DNA of 64,000 bases from Fallopia convolvulus (GCA_964016875.1 OZ024721.1:34866323-34930322), one strand, 5' to 3'; counted from the stretch's first letter, positions 45,301 through 55,863 are shown. Notes: a model not told the origin generated them from the sequence alone. Numbers and translations are program-made.

Positions 45301-46328
45301 AACACTTGTAATGTAGTATCTTGCATTATATTACATTACAATGCAAGATTTAATGCAATATAATACATTGCAATGCAATATCAAGTGTAATCCAAATGCA
45401 CCCTGAGCTTTATTTGTATGCCACTAGAAATATGTCAAATTGGTACATACATGCAGGGTAGATTGGGTCCCGGAAGGTTGCACCATTGCATGAGATTAAT
45501 AGGGGCAGCAGAGCGTGGCATGCAATTGATGGCCGAAAGAGCCCTTCAACGAACCGTATTTGGTAAACTAATTGCTCAGCATGGTTCGTTCCAATCAGAT
45601 ATTGCCAAGGTAATTTTTCTATCAAAAACTAGACATGACACTAACTCTGCATATTAGACTTGAACAATGTTGTCAAATTGATATTTGTCCTTAAACTGGA
45701 TACCGTGTTGCCTTCTAGTGTCGGGTAGAACTAGAGAAAACAAGATTGTTGGTTCTGGAAGCAGCCGACCAACTTGACCGGCTTGGAAATAAGAAAGCTC
45801 GTGGAATCATAGCAATGGCCAAGGTACTCTTAAGCAGGATTTCCACTAGTAAGGGCCTGTTGGATTACACTAGAGAATGAATTATCCTGCATAATATTGC
45901 AAATATGTAATGCAAGATATTGCATTATCAAGTGTAATCCAAACGGACGCTAACGTTCCTTATTTAAGGAAACTCTGCTTGCACCAGAAATCAGCGTTTA
46001 TACCTTTATTCATGTTTTCTTGTGTTAATCTCATTTCTATATGATTTTCAAATTTTCTACAAACTGATTTTAATTCTGAAAATTATGGTTTTAATCTTAG
46101 AATCGACTTTGTTTTCCTGTTTTGAATTAAAAACAGGTAGCTACGCCCTCTATGGCACTGCAAGTGCTGGACAAAGCAATGCAAGTTCATGGTGCAGCAG
46201 GATTGTCGTCTGACACTGTTCTCGCCCATCTCTGGGCCACAGCAAGAACATTAAGAATTGCTGATGGCCCTGATGAAGTCCATTTGGGCACCATTGCCAA
46301 GCTGGAACTTCAAAGATCCCGCCTATAA
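39319..46328 (+). CDS. IBR3: APH-acyl-CoA dehydrogenase fusion (IBR3 / ACAD10-11 type), peroxisomal
   Basis: Exons: 39319-39462, 39710-39847, 39960-40100, 40211-40342, 40779-40964, 41200-41277, 41444-41560, 42441-42539, 42637-42754, 43108-43367, 43562-43756, 44189-44331, 44641-44725, 44861-45070, 45457-45609, 45719-45823, 46137-46328. The reading frame is continuous across all of them; predicted length 831 aa, like Arabidopsis IBR3. Residues about 50-345 form an aminoglycoside-phosphotransferase/kinase-like domain with HGDFRIDN (residues 233-240) and ILDWE (Asp 255). Residues about 410-831 form an acyl-CoA dehydrogenase ([43 protein letters not shown]). The C-terminal SRL is a peroxisomal PTS1 signal. 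In Arabidopsis IBR3 acts in conversion of indole-3-butyric acid to auxin. Intron 14 has a GC-AG border. The start is the first in-frame ATG with family-like sequence. No disruption was seen. Confidence 0.93.
40566..40592. repeat. Perfect palindrome in intron 4 of IBR3-like gene
   Basis: AATAATAACTGAA and its exact reverse complement flank a single A. It sits among short duplications of TTATTGTCTGAGT (40410-40560). Confidence 0.9.
45071..45456 (+). other. GC-AG intron 14 of IBR3-like gene, with MITE-like inverted repeat
   Basis: The exon ends CAG and the intron starts GCATGC. No GT donor nearby preserves the frame; the acceptor is TGCAG at 45456. The protein join [12 protein letters not shown] matches the family. 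An inverted repeat of about 100 bp (45303-45402) with ends like ACACTTG...CAAGTGTAATCC resembles the Tourist-like element in intron 16. Confidence 0.8.
45853..45950. mobile_element. Tourist-like MITE in intron 16
   Basis: 98 bp with inverted ends GGGCCTGTTGGATTACACT and, from the right, GCGTCCGTTTGGATTACACT. It is flanked by TAA on both sides (45850-45852 and 45951-45953), the target duplication typical of PIF/Harbinger-related MITEs. Confidence 0.8.
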
Positions 46329-47304
46329 AGGATGCTGTGTCAACATGGCTCTTTGTGTAAGCTCACTTTGTTTAAAATAGCTCAGCATTACAATTCCCAG
46401 GGCTTGTTGGCTTGTGTGGGGTAAATTAAATCTGCTACAGAATTAGCAGTAAGTAATGTCATAAAATACAACTTTTCAGAATGCTATGTCTGTAATTCAG
46501 TTGGTGCAAGTCTTTAATATAAAGATAAACAATACAAAAACATATGCGCTGGAGATCATAGCAGCCTAGCAGGATATCGTAAAAGCTGAAAGGTTAAGCA
46601 CCAAGCGTGAGACATGACTTGCCTTGCAAACGATCATCTTGTCATTAAACGATGTATAGATTAGCCATCGCATGAACATGAAACAAAGTTTTAGTTTTAA
46701 ATGTCATGAAAGTTAAAATAAACTGATTTAACGGAATCAATTTAACACAATCTGTAGGTTTGTTTGGTCCAACGCAAGTAGGAGTTAGTTTTGACTAGTG
46801 GGGTTGGGGACTAGATCTCTTTTGAAGTTATGATATAGACGAGGAAAGTACTTGAAGCTTTACTGGTTTTTATAGCTACGAGTTTGATCAAATATATATT
46901 AGTGTTCACACATGGAATTCTATTTCATACTCTTTTGTTCCAAAATAAATGAGGTTTTATGAAATGGAAATAAAACTCTCAATATTTTAGTCGGGGCGCT
47001 TCGATACAATACAAATTAGGGTGCAATGTGTGGTTAAAGGGGAGACGTTAGATCTCAATCAATTAACGATGATTAATTAGGCAACACAATAAGAAAAATG
47101 GGGAAGTAAATATTGAATTAAATATCGCTGATTTTAATATGGGGGATTTTAAATTTGGAAGTTGCTAAATTTAAGGGATTGTGAAATTAAAAAACACGTT
47201 TTTCTTTATATATGACAATTGCATGATTTTAGGGATTGATAGGAGTGAGAAGATCGATTTTTAGAAAAATTAAATAATCGAATTTACAAATACAAAAACT
47301 CTAC
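46329..47304. other. 3' flank of IBR3-like gene and intergenic DNA
   Basis: No gene recognised. The first few hundred bases probably include the 3' UTR, but no single polyadenylation signal can be chosen. Confidence 0.45.
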
Positions 47305-47516
47305 AGAATCATTGAATATCTATTAGTCGATGTTTGAATAACTCAATATGATTGTTTGAATAATTTTAGGATCGTAGAATATTTATAATCGAGGTTTGAA
47401 TAACTCAATTCGATTGTTTGAATAACTCAATTCGATTGTTTGAATAATCATAGAATCATAAAATATTTATAGTCGATGTTTAAATAACTCAATATGATTG
47501 TTTGAATAATTATAGG
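47305..47516. repeat. Tandem repeat, about 65-83-bp units
   Basis: Three units share GAATATCTATTAGTCGATG-like and GATTGTTTGAATAA cores, at about 47305-47370, 47371-47453 and 47454-47516. The middle unit has an internal duplication of AACTCAATTCGATTGTTTGA. Confidence 0.8.
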
Positions 47517-47817
47517 ATTGTTTGCATTATTTAGGTTGAATAAGTATTCGTCTTACCGTGAAAATCAATTCGCTATATGTTGAATAATTACATATTAAAA
47601 TGGGGTGGATACGACAAAATATGAATCTTATATGAACATTGAAAAAGACAAAAATGGAGATGGTTACATCTCGAATATATACTACAATGAATTTGAATAA
47701 GTACATCTTTTTTTGAATGTATATTGATATGTCGAAAAAAACTAATCATTGTCGTTGTCTGCAAACTTCACCCACTTATACTTCATCGACATTCTTCAAT
47801 AACTGCATAAGAAACAC

Positions 47818-48215
47818 ATGCATGAATAACAATTCACGCATAACATAACACGTATATATGAATAACAAAATTCATATATACGAATAACAAGTCACACATG
47901 TATGAATAACAAGCCACACGTGTATGAATAACAACATATGCATTCATGAATAACAAATACTAGTAATGTATAGATGAATAAAAAGACATGTATATACGAA
48001 TAACAAAACGTGTATAGATGAATAACAAGCCATGCATATATGAAAAACAAAATCAATCGTAATTGAAGCTTGTCGAAATCATCTACCCAAAATAACACCT
48101 ACATGCAACAAATTATAAAGCCAAATCGAACACAACAAAACATGCATATATATGTATAATAAGCCACGCATGTATGAATAACAACCCACACATGTATGAA
48201 TAACAACATATTAAT
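47818..48215. repeat. TGAATAACAA minisatellite
   Basis: Irregular units of about 20-25 bp with the core GTATGAATAACAA (variants ATATGAATAACAA, GTATAGATGAATAACAA). They are dense at 47818-48060 and again at 48145-48215, with stray copies to 48800. No coding sense is evident. Confidence 0.8.
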
Positions 48216-49047
48216 AAATATGACTAACTTATTCAATGGTTTTAAATAGTAATATGAGCATATATTGACATGAATAATATAGACTATTGAATAACCATTA
48301 GAATGCTTCTGAAAAACAACAGTTAGTATTATGAAAAAGTTGCCTTTTTGTATTATGTTATGATATGAATAATCATTACAATGCTTATGAAAAACAATGT
48401 TGAATATCCTGAAAAATATTTGAATTCTTCTATATTTTTATGCATCAGTCTGTGTAAACATACTAGAATAACGCATTGCAATGAATTGAAGAGTTGTATT
48501 ATACTGAACCAAAATATAATTAATCATAATGTTATATGATTTGAACAACAACTTTCGTTTTCTTGAACAACAAAGTTCTTTCTTTTGAACAATAATGCTA
48601 TTTTAAATTAAAGAAAACACACCTTTTTGTGAAATCATGCTCCATTCTTCATTCTTAACTTAATAATGCAAAATCATGCTCTATAATGATAAACAAAACA
48701 CGTATAGATGAATAACAAGGCATGAATATATGAAATAAAAAATCCATCGTGATTCTACATACATATTGTGTTTATAGGAATAACAAAACACTTATAGATC
48801 AAACAAGGCTAAACACAACATGAATACCTAAATCGAAGGAGACGAAGATTACAGAAGAGGCGACCTATTAGGTGTTATTGTTGCCGACGTGTAATCGCTC
48901 TCGCTCACTTCTTCCTCCTCTTCAACCACCAAAGTCGGCACCTCTAAAATCCATCTTGATTATATATATGAAAAATAAATTCGTCGGAGTTGTTCGAATC
49001 TTTCAAAATCGTCACCATGGGAGAGAAATTGTTACTGAGCGAGATTT

Positions 49048-49092
<45 letters not shown>

Positions 49093-49719
49093 ACTAAAAT
49101 AGAAGAGTGAGATTTTATTGAGAGAATAATAATTGTTAAACCTAAAATCAATTAAATCCTCACCTTCCATTTATCCAAATATAATGGTTGTGTTTTAACC
49201 ACATGATTTACTCTAAGGAGGTGTTTCAATTGAGTACTATTCTAAATAAGGATATACCAATGAATAAATAAGGGTATATCAGTGAACAAACAAGGATATA
49301 TTAATGAACAAATATGAGTATATCAATGAACAAATAGAGATATATTGAAACTAATTATATTTGCATAAAAATAGATAAATATTGTATTCATACACATAAA
49401 AGTCCGAAATCGATGAATAATGTGCATTGAAAACTCGATCACAAACAATTAGTTTTTGATGCACAATTGGTCAGTATTAATGAACAATTGGTCAATTTTG
49501 ATGCACAAACTGCGCGCGTCTCTCAAAAACGGATTTTTCGAAATAAATGATAATACAGGAAAAATTCGCCCATACCTTTTTATCGAAAAATATGTGAATA
49601 ATACGGAAAAAATTTGTCCGTTCCATTTTTAATCCATGAATGTTTAATCACTTCAATTTTTTTAAAAGAATGATTTATATTTATTATTATTTTTTACATG
49701 AGCACCTATTGAAAGATTA
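48216..49719. repeat. Intergenic; (AG)20 microsatellite at 49051-49090
   Basis: No gene. A perfect (AG)20 tract occupies 49051-49090. Further TGAACAAATA/GGATATAT words repeat at 49250-49335. The whole 47.3-49.6-kb stretch may belong to one unidentified non-autonomous element. Confidence 0.7.
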
Positions 49720-50003
49720 GGGGTGTGTTTGGATTACCTAGTTTATGCTTTATAATGTGTTATGTTTAATTTAATTGAATTTAATAATTTAAATGGTTAA
49801 AACTTTGTTTGGATTGAGTTAAGGTTTGGTGATTGTAAAAATTCTAGTACACATTCTAAAAGACAAACAGTTTGTATATACATGTATGATGTGGCCTTTA
49901 AAAAGATAGCAAGTCCCTATTTATTTTATTTAAAAAAATAATTTATTAAAATAATATAAACTCTACCAAACATTATACTACAAAATAAACAATAATTTAA
50001 AAA

Positions 50004-50288
50004 TGTTGTGAAATATTGGGGGAGAGAGAGCTGAGAAAGTTGAGAAATCTGAACTGATTTCGTTTATTCTTTACAGTGAATTGTACATCCTATTTATAGG
50101 AAAAGTTTTGTGTACATGCGAAGTTCAGCCGTATAAAGCTGAGAAAAATTGAAGGCCGTCATTGCGGTAATGATTGCCAGCCTAATAAAACAAGCCTAAT
50201 AAAACAAAAAGCGATGATGATATTTCATCTCTTAGGCCTAATAAAACAAAAGCAATGATGGATGAATAATTCACCTTATCTCTTAACA
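50004..50288 (-). repeat. 3' LTR of copia element
   Basis: 285 bp. Compared with the 5' LTR it has 42 extra bases around 50209-50250, arising as a partial tandem copy of the AGCCTAATAAAACAAAAGC segment. Confidence 0.95.
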
Positions 50289-50523
50289 CTCCCCCTTGAA
50301 TATTCATCCTTTCATTTGGGGTTATCTATATGCTGCCTCATTAAAAACCTGGCTAGGAAAAAACCCATTGGGATAAAAACCATAGCACAGGGAAAAAGAG
50401 TACAGCTTGTCTTATACGCTTTCATAATATTGCCTCGTTAAAAACCTTGTCAGGTAAAACCCAGTGGGAAAAAACCTGAACGAAGGGAAAAAGAGTGCAA
50501 TGCGTATAATTCTCCCCCTGAAA
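50289..50523 (-). promoter_or_regulatory. Polypurine tract and 3' region of copia element
   Basis: On the minus strand TTCAAGGGGGAG (about 50290-50301) directly precedes the 3' LTR and is the polypurine tract. The rest holds two degenerate units of about 97 bp (starting at 50335 and 50432) containing TTAAAAACC and GGGAAAAAGAGT. Confidence 0.8.
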
Positions 50524-53500
50524 TCAACATACTTCTCGAAATCTGCGCATTCCAATCTTGTACACAAGATTTTCAAACTTCTTGGGTTGTAAGGATTTTG
50601 TGAACAAATCTGCAACATTTTCACTTGATCGTATTTGCTAGATTTCGATCTTGCCCTCCTTCTCTAGATCATGAGTTGAGAACAATTTTGGCGAAATGTG
50701 CTTTGTCCGATCTCCTTTGATATAACCCCCTTTGACTTGTGTGACACATGCAGAATTGTCTTCATATATCATGGTTGGATTGCCTGCAATTGATCTAATT
50801 TTGCATTCTTTTTGAACATATCCAATCATTGACCTTAACCAGACACATTCTCTTCCTGCTTCATAAAGAGCGATTAATTCTGCATGGTTTGATGATGTAG
50901 CAGTAAGCATTTGCTTTGTTGACTTCCATGAGATCGCCGTATCTCCATACGTGAATACATAACCATTTTGAGATTTTGCTTTGTGCGGATCTGATAGATA
51001 TCCTGCATCTGCATATCCAACAAGAGCAGCATTTGTATTTTTATGATAATATAACCCAAGGTCAAGAGTACCTCTTAGATATCGGAACACATGTTTGATT
51101 CCGTTCCAATGTCGTCTTGTTGGTAATGAGTTGTATCTTGATAACAAGCTTACAGCAAAAGCAATATCTGGTCTTGTATTATTTGCGAGATACATTAATG
51201 CACCAATTGCGCTTAGGTAGGGGACTTCAGGACCGAGAATTTCTTCATCATCTTCTCGAGGTCTGAATTGATCATCCTGTACACTAAGAGAACGAACAAT
51301 CATGGGTGAATTCAATGGATGTGCTTTGTCCATGTAGAACCTTTTCAAAATTTTCTCGGTGTAATTTGTTTGATGAATGAAAATTCCATCATTCAAATGT
51401 TCAATTTGTAAACCGAGACAAAATTTGGTTCTTCCAAGATCTTTCATTTCAAATTCTTTCATCAAGTATTTTGCAGTATTTTCAAGTTCATTGGATATAC
51501 CGATAATATTTAAATCATCAACATATACTGCAATAATAGCGAATCCATTTTTGGATCGTTTGATGAAAACACATGGACAAACGGCATCATTTTGATATCC
51601 TTCTTTAAGAAGATATTCACTAAGCCGATTGTACCACATCCTTCCAGATTGTTTCAGACTATATAATGATCTTTGCAATTTTATGGAAAACATGTCCCGA
51701 GATTTTTCTTTATATACTTCTGGTAAATTTAATCCTTCAGGAACTTTCATGTAAATATCACTATCAAGTGATCCATATAAGTATGCAGTTACGACATCCA
51801 TAAGTCGCATTTGTAGTTCCTCTGAAACAGTTAGGCTAATTAAAAATCTTAATGTAGTTGCATCAACTACAGGGGAATATGTTTGCTCATAATCTACCCC
51901 GGGTATCTGAGAAAAACCTTGGGCAACAAGTCTTGCCTTATATCTTACAATTTCGTTTTTCTCATTACGTTTTCATACAAATACCCATTTATAGCTTACT
52001 GGTTTCAAGCCCATTGGCGTGGGCTTTATTGGGCCAAAAACTTTACGCTTTTCAAGAGATTTTAATTCAATCTGCATAGGCTCTTTCCATTTTGGCCAAT
52101 CGTGTCTAATACGACACTCATCAATAGTTTGTGTTTCGATGTCATCATCATCAACCACTATTTCGGTGGCAATAGAGTATGCGAACACCTCGTCAAGGAT
52201 AATGTCTTTCCTGTTCCACTGTATTCCAGAATAGACATAATTTACTGCAATTTCATAATTATCAATGCTTTTGTCACTATCTGGAACAGTTTCCATTTTA
52301 TTCTTATCCGGAGCATTCCCCGTTTTATTTTTATCCGGAACAGTTTTTATTTCTAGCACATCTCCTAGATTTTCGGAGGTATGTTCTCCCCCTGAATGGG
52401 AAATTGGTGCAACTTCATTTGCATTATTATGCCGCCTATTCTTTCTTGGTTTTAGATCTTTTGATCCAGGCGGGCGGCCGCGTTTTCGGCGCGCTATAAA
52501 TTCCTTTTCAGGACTCTTATCTAATTGTCCTGTAGGAATTTCAATTCTTTCAGGGGCATTTATAGCTGGCACATGTGACTTTGTCACTTTCTTTGTGTCT
52601 GTAAATGAGTCAGGCAATTGATTTGCTATACTCTGTAAATGTACAATCTTTTGTACTTCTTGTTCACACATTTTTGTACGTGAATCAAGATATGATAATG
52701 ATGAAGCATTCCAAGTAATTTCTTTATGTCCTTTTCCACCAAGATTTGGAAATTCATTTTCATTAAAATGACAATCATCAAATCTTGCCGTAAATAGGTC
52801 ACCCGTGGTTGGTTCAAGATATTTAATAATTGATCGGGATTCAAAACCAACATATATTCCCAATCTTCGTTGGGGACCCATTTTTGTGCGTTGTGGTGGA
52901 GCAATGGGAACATAAACTGCACAACCAAATATCTTTAAATGTGATATATCTGGTTCTTTACCAGTCACTAATTGTAATGGGGAATACTTATGATATGCAG
53001 TTGTTCTTAATCTTACCAGAGCTGCGACATGCAATATAGCATGTCCCCAAACAGATGTTGGCAATTTAGACTTCATCAATAATGGTCTAGCGATTAATTG
53101 TAATCGTTTAATCAAAGATTCAGCAAGACCATTTTGTGTGTGAACATGAGCCACAAGATGTTCAACTGTAATCCCAATTGACATACAATAGTCATTGAAT
53201 ATTTGGGAAGTAAATTCTTCTGCATTATCAAGCCGGATTCTTTTGATTGTATAATCCGGAAATTGCGCTCGTAAGCGAATTATTTGAGCTAGGAGTTTAG
53301 CAAAAGCTGTATTTCTTGTTGATAAGAGGCTCACATGTGACCATCTTGTTGATGCATCAATCAATACCATAAAGTATCGAAATGGTCCACATGGTGGGAC
53401 TATTGGTCCACAAATATCACCTTGTATTCGTTCCAAAAACGTTGGATTTTCAATCCCAACTTTATTCTTGGAAGGTCTGGTGATTAGTTTACCAAGTGAA

Positions 53501-54087
53501 CAACCTTTACAGTTCAAATCACTTGATTTAAGGACACTTGCTTTCTTTATTGAGTGCCCAGTTGAACTTTCAATGATTCTATGCATCATTCTATTACCTG
53601 GATGACCCAAACGGTCATGCCATAATGTAAACATCCTTTTATCATTTAATTTCTCATAGGATGTTGCATTTGTCTCTATTGGACTTATATATGTCTGATA
53701 AAGTCCAGTAGTATGGGCTGGCAGTTTTTCTAAAATCTGCTTCTTGCCACATATTTGTTTTGTGATGCACAAATATTCTTTATTGTTTTCATTTATGGTT
53801 TCTACATGAAAACCATTATGACGCACATCTTTAAAGCTTAGTAAGTTCCTTTGATACTTACTTGAATATAATGCGTCATTTATGATCAATTTTGTTCCTT
53901 CAGGGAGCAAAATACAAGCTCTACCAGAGCCTTCGATCAATTTTGTCACACCAGAGATTGTTTTAACATTTGCTTCAAGCAAAGTTAACTGAGTAAAATA
54001 TTCTTTATTTCTCAAGATGGTGTGCGTAGTAGCGCTATCTACTAGACATTGATTCTTGCTACTTGATATATCTTTATTTGTTTCCAT
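50524..54087 (-). pseudogene. copia pol polyprotein, two nonsense codons
   Basis: A single frame on the minus strand with stops at 51973-51975 (TGA) and 50638-50640 (TAG). It ends at 50524. Domains in order: protease active site (CLVDSATTHTIL), pre-integrase HxxxH/CxxC segment (LWHDRLGHPGNRMMH, CKGCSLGK), integrase D-D-E residues in GDICGP, RLDNAEEF and NGLAES, RT starting before the TGA and carrying the catalytic YVDD box, then RNase H (EDNSACV, RTKHI). The first stop lies at the start of RT and removes RT and RNase H from the product. Everything else in the frame is open. No recoding signal is evident at either stop. Confidence 0.93.
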
Positions 54088-54213
54088 ATCTTCAAGATAA
54101 AGAAAAACTGTATTAAAACATAAACAACATATTTATTTATGATACATAGAGCTGATAAAGGAAAACAAACTGCAATATTTTACATAATATTACATAGATA
54201 AAACTTCTAGATT
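54088..54213 (-). other. Gag-pol intercistronic region of copia element
   Basis: 126 bp separate the gag stop from the pol ATG. The two are in the same frame, but several stops lie between. It contains an acceptor-like ATTTTGCAG-type run on the minus strand (TATTGCAG near 54166). How pol is expressed is not visible from sequence. Confidence 0.5.
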
Positions 54214-55269
54214 TTAGTAGTTGATATTTTCATTGATCCCAAATCCATCATCTATGATGAAATTAGAGACATCCAGGCTTTGTGTAGGTTCAATGTCGTC
54301 AATAAAATGAGTCTCCACATTCTTCTCCTTATCTTTTTGAGAAGTTTGGTACAACTCAACCAAGTGTTTGGCTGTGCGACACACCCTTGCCCAGTGACCT
54401 GTAATACCACATCTATAACATATCGATTTGGGCTTTTGGGAGGATCCTGTAGGACCCTTCTGAACCATTTGATTATCATTCCCCTTGGAAATGGATGCAT
54501 CAGAAAAGTTATGCTTCTGATAATCACCAAATCCCTTACCGCGGCCACGTCCTCGACCACGGCCTCGACCACGACCACGATTACCATCGTGTCCACGGTT
54601 ATCTTGATGCCTACCATCATTACGTTGAGAGGCATATATGGCATTTGTTTCAGGGTACGGTGCAGTACCAGTTGGCCTCAAGTTGTGGTTTTTCATGAGC
54701 AAGTCATTATTCTGCTCAGTTACAAGTAGTACTTGTATTAAATCTGAATATTTTTTAAACTTCCTCTCTCTGTATTGTTGTTGTAACAATATATTATTAG
54801 CATGCATGGTTGAATAAGTTTTATCCAGCATTAGCTCTTCAGATATGTTCTGCCCGCATAAACGTAATTGAGATGTTATACGAAACAGGGCAGAATTATA
54901 ATCACTGACTGACTTGAAGTCTTGAAACCTTAAATTAGTCCAATTATAATTTGCTTTAGGGAGCAAAACTTGTTGCTGGTGCCCATATCTTTGTTCTAGG
55001 CTTTCCCATAATTTTTTGGGATTTTCCACCAACAGATATTCAGATTTTAGGCTTTCATGTATATGATGGCGAAGAAAGATAATCGCCTTAGCCTTATCTT
55101 GTGGGGAAATAATTTCATTTTCTTTTATGGTCTCTTGTAGACCATTTGCTTGGAGGTGAGCCAATGCATCAACTCTCCATTCCAGATATCTCTGGCCTGA
55201 TAAGTCGAGAATATCAAATTCCCTCTTTGCAATATTTGCCATTTGATCAACTTCAAAAGATCTAGCCAC
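54214..55269 (-). CDS. copia Gag protein
   Basis: 351 codons from ATG 55269; a second Met at codon 10 (MANIAKREFDIL) may be the real start. The N-terminal capsid-like UBN2/gag region has motifs LDLSGQRYLEWRVDALAH and FKSVSDYNSALFRITSQL. An Arg-Gly tract (RGRGRGRGRG, about residue 225-245) is followed by a zinc knuckle CYRCGITGHWARVC. The C-terminus is acidic. The frame is uninterrupted, so this copy could still make Gag. In copia elements Gag forms the particle that packages RNA. Confidence 0.92.
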   Translation of the reverse strand: MARSFEVDQMANIAKREFDILDLSGQRYLEWRVDALAHLQANGLQETIKENEIISPQDKAKAIIFLRHHIHESLKSEYLLVENPKKLWESLEQRYGHQQQVLLPKANYNWTNLRFQDFKSVSDYNSALFRITSQLRLCGQNISEELMLDKTYSTMHANNILLQQQYRERKFKKYSDLIQVLLVTEQNNDLLMKNHNLRPTGTAPYPETNAIYASQRNDGRHQDNRGHDGNRGRGRGRGRGRGRGKGFGDYQKHNFSDASISKGNDNQMVQKGPTGSSQKPKSICYRCGITGHWARVCRTAKHLVELYQTSQKDKEKNVETHFIDDIEPTQSLDVSNFIIDDGFGINENINY

Positions 55270-55290
55270 TCAGTTGGTATTTATTTGGAA

Positions 55291-55307
55291 CTCTCGTGCT
55301 GATAACG
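55291..55307 (-). promoter_or_regulatory. Primer-binding site region of copia element
   Basis: Directly inside the 5' LTR the minus strand reads CGTTATCAGCACGAGAG. It shares TATCAG with the usual plant tRNA-Met-type site but is not a full match, so the primer is uncertain. Confidence 0.6.
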
Positions 55308-55550
55308 TGTTGTGAAATATTGGGGGAGAGAGAGCTGAGAAAGTTGAGAAATCTGAACTGATTTCGTTTATTTTTTACAGTGAATTGTACATCCTATTTA
55401 TAGCAAAAGTTTTGCGTACATGCGAAGTTCAGCCGTATAAAGATGAGAAAAATTGAAGGCCGTCATTGCGGTAATGATTACCAGCCTAATAAAACAAGCC
55501 TAATAAAACAAAAGCAATGATGGATGAATAATTCACCTTATCTCTTAACA
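55308..55550 (-). repeat. 5' LTR of copia element, with promoter
   Basis: 243 bp. On the minus strand a TATA box (CTATAAATAGGATG, about 55390-55403) drives transcription leftwards, away from NRPC1. The LTR's outer end is about 310 bp from the NRPC1 start codon. Confidence 0.9.
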
Positions 55551-55555
55551 AAAAA

Positions 55556-55863
55556 ATCTTTTTAATGCATGTAATCCAAACAAATCCTAGGTCAATATCG
55601 CGATTTGGGGATTTGTATAAACCCCGCCCGGTCTGATCCCTTCCAGACTTCCAGTAGTAGGGACTAGGGAGTTACTTGCCCGTCACTCTTCTCCCCTTCT
55701 TAAACCCTAACACCGCACTGCTCTAAATTTCTTTGCCGATACTCTCGCTTCCATTCTTCCAGAGGATCTAGGGCGAAACATTCCGAGCATCGTTCCCCGC
55801 CGGAGACGGATACTCCGCCGCGGAAAATTTCCTGAATCCTTTATCCTCCTCCGGTCGGCCACA
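55556..55863 (+). promoter_or_regulatory. NRPC1 upstream region with telo box
   Basis: About 300 bp between the copia target duplication and the NRPC1 ATG. A telo box AAACCCTAA (55702-55710) lies in a pyrimidine-rich stretch. Such boxes are common upstream of plant genes for transcription and translation machinery. No TATA box is obvious. Confidence 0.6.

Larger units (their letters stand above)
50004..55550 (-). mobile_element. Ty1/copia retrotransposon, nearly complete
   Basis: LTRs at 50004-50288 (3') and 55308-55550 (5') start TGTTGTG and end TTAACA. The 5-bp flanks AAAAA (49999-50003 and 55551-55555) form a target duplication. By hand count the LTRs differ at 5 of about 243 aligned positions, plus one 42-bp indel. 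On the minus strand the order is gag, then pol (protease, integrase, RT, RNase H), the Ty1/copia order. Pol carries two in-frame stops, so this copy looks young but inactive. Confidence 0.95.
49720..55587. mobile_element. MITE interrupted by the copia element
   Basis: The left end GGGGTGTGTTTGGATTAC (49720) and, read from the right, GGATTTGTTTGGATTAC (55587) are inverted. Without the copia insert and one copy of its target duplication the element is about 316 bp. The flanks share only TA, so the superfamily is uncertain. Confidence 0.5.

Noticed and set aside
47818..48215. CRISPR-like array of short repeats
   Set aside because: Units are irregular, degenerate and in plant intergenic DNA, with no true spacers. 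It is a minisatellite.
51973..51975. TGA in copia pol as a programmed readthrough site
   Set aside because: It lies inside the RT coding region at a normally coding position and a second stop occurs downstream. Simple mutation is the better explanation.
52019..52621. Plus-strand open frames across the copia element (52019-52234, 52102-52356, 52265-52621, 54280-54729)
   Set aside because: They are antisense to pol and gag, which have full domain evidence on the minus strand.
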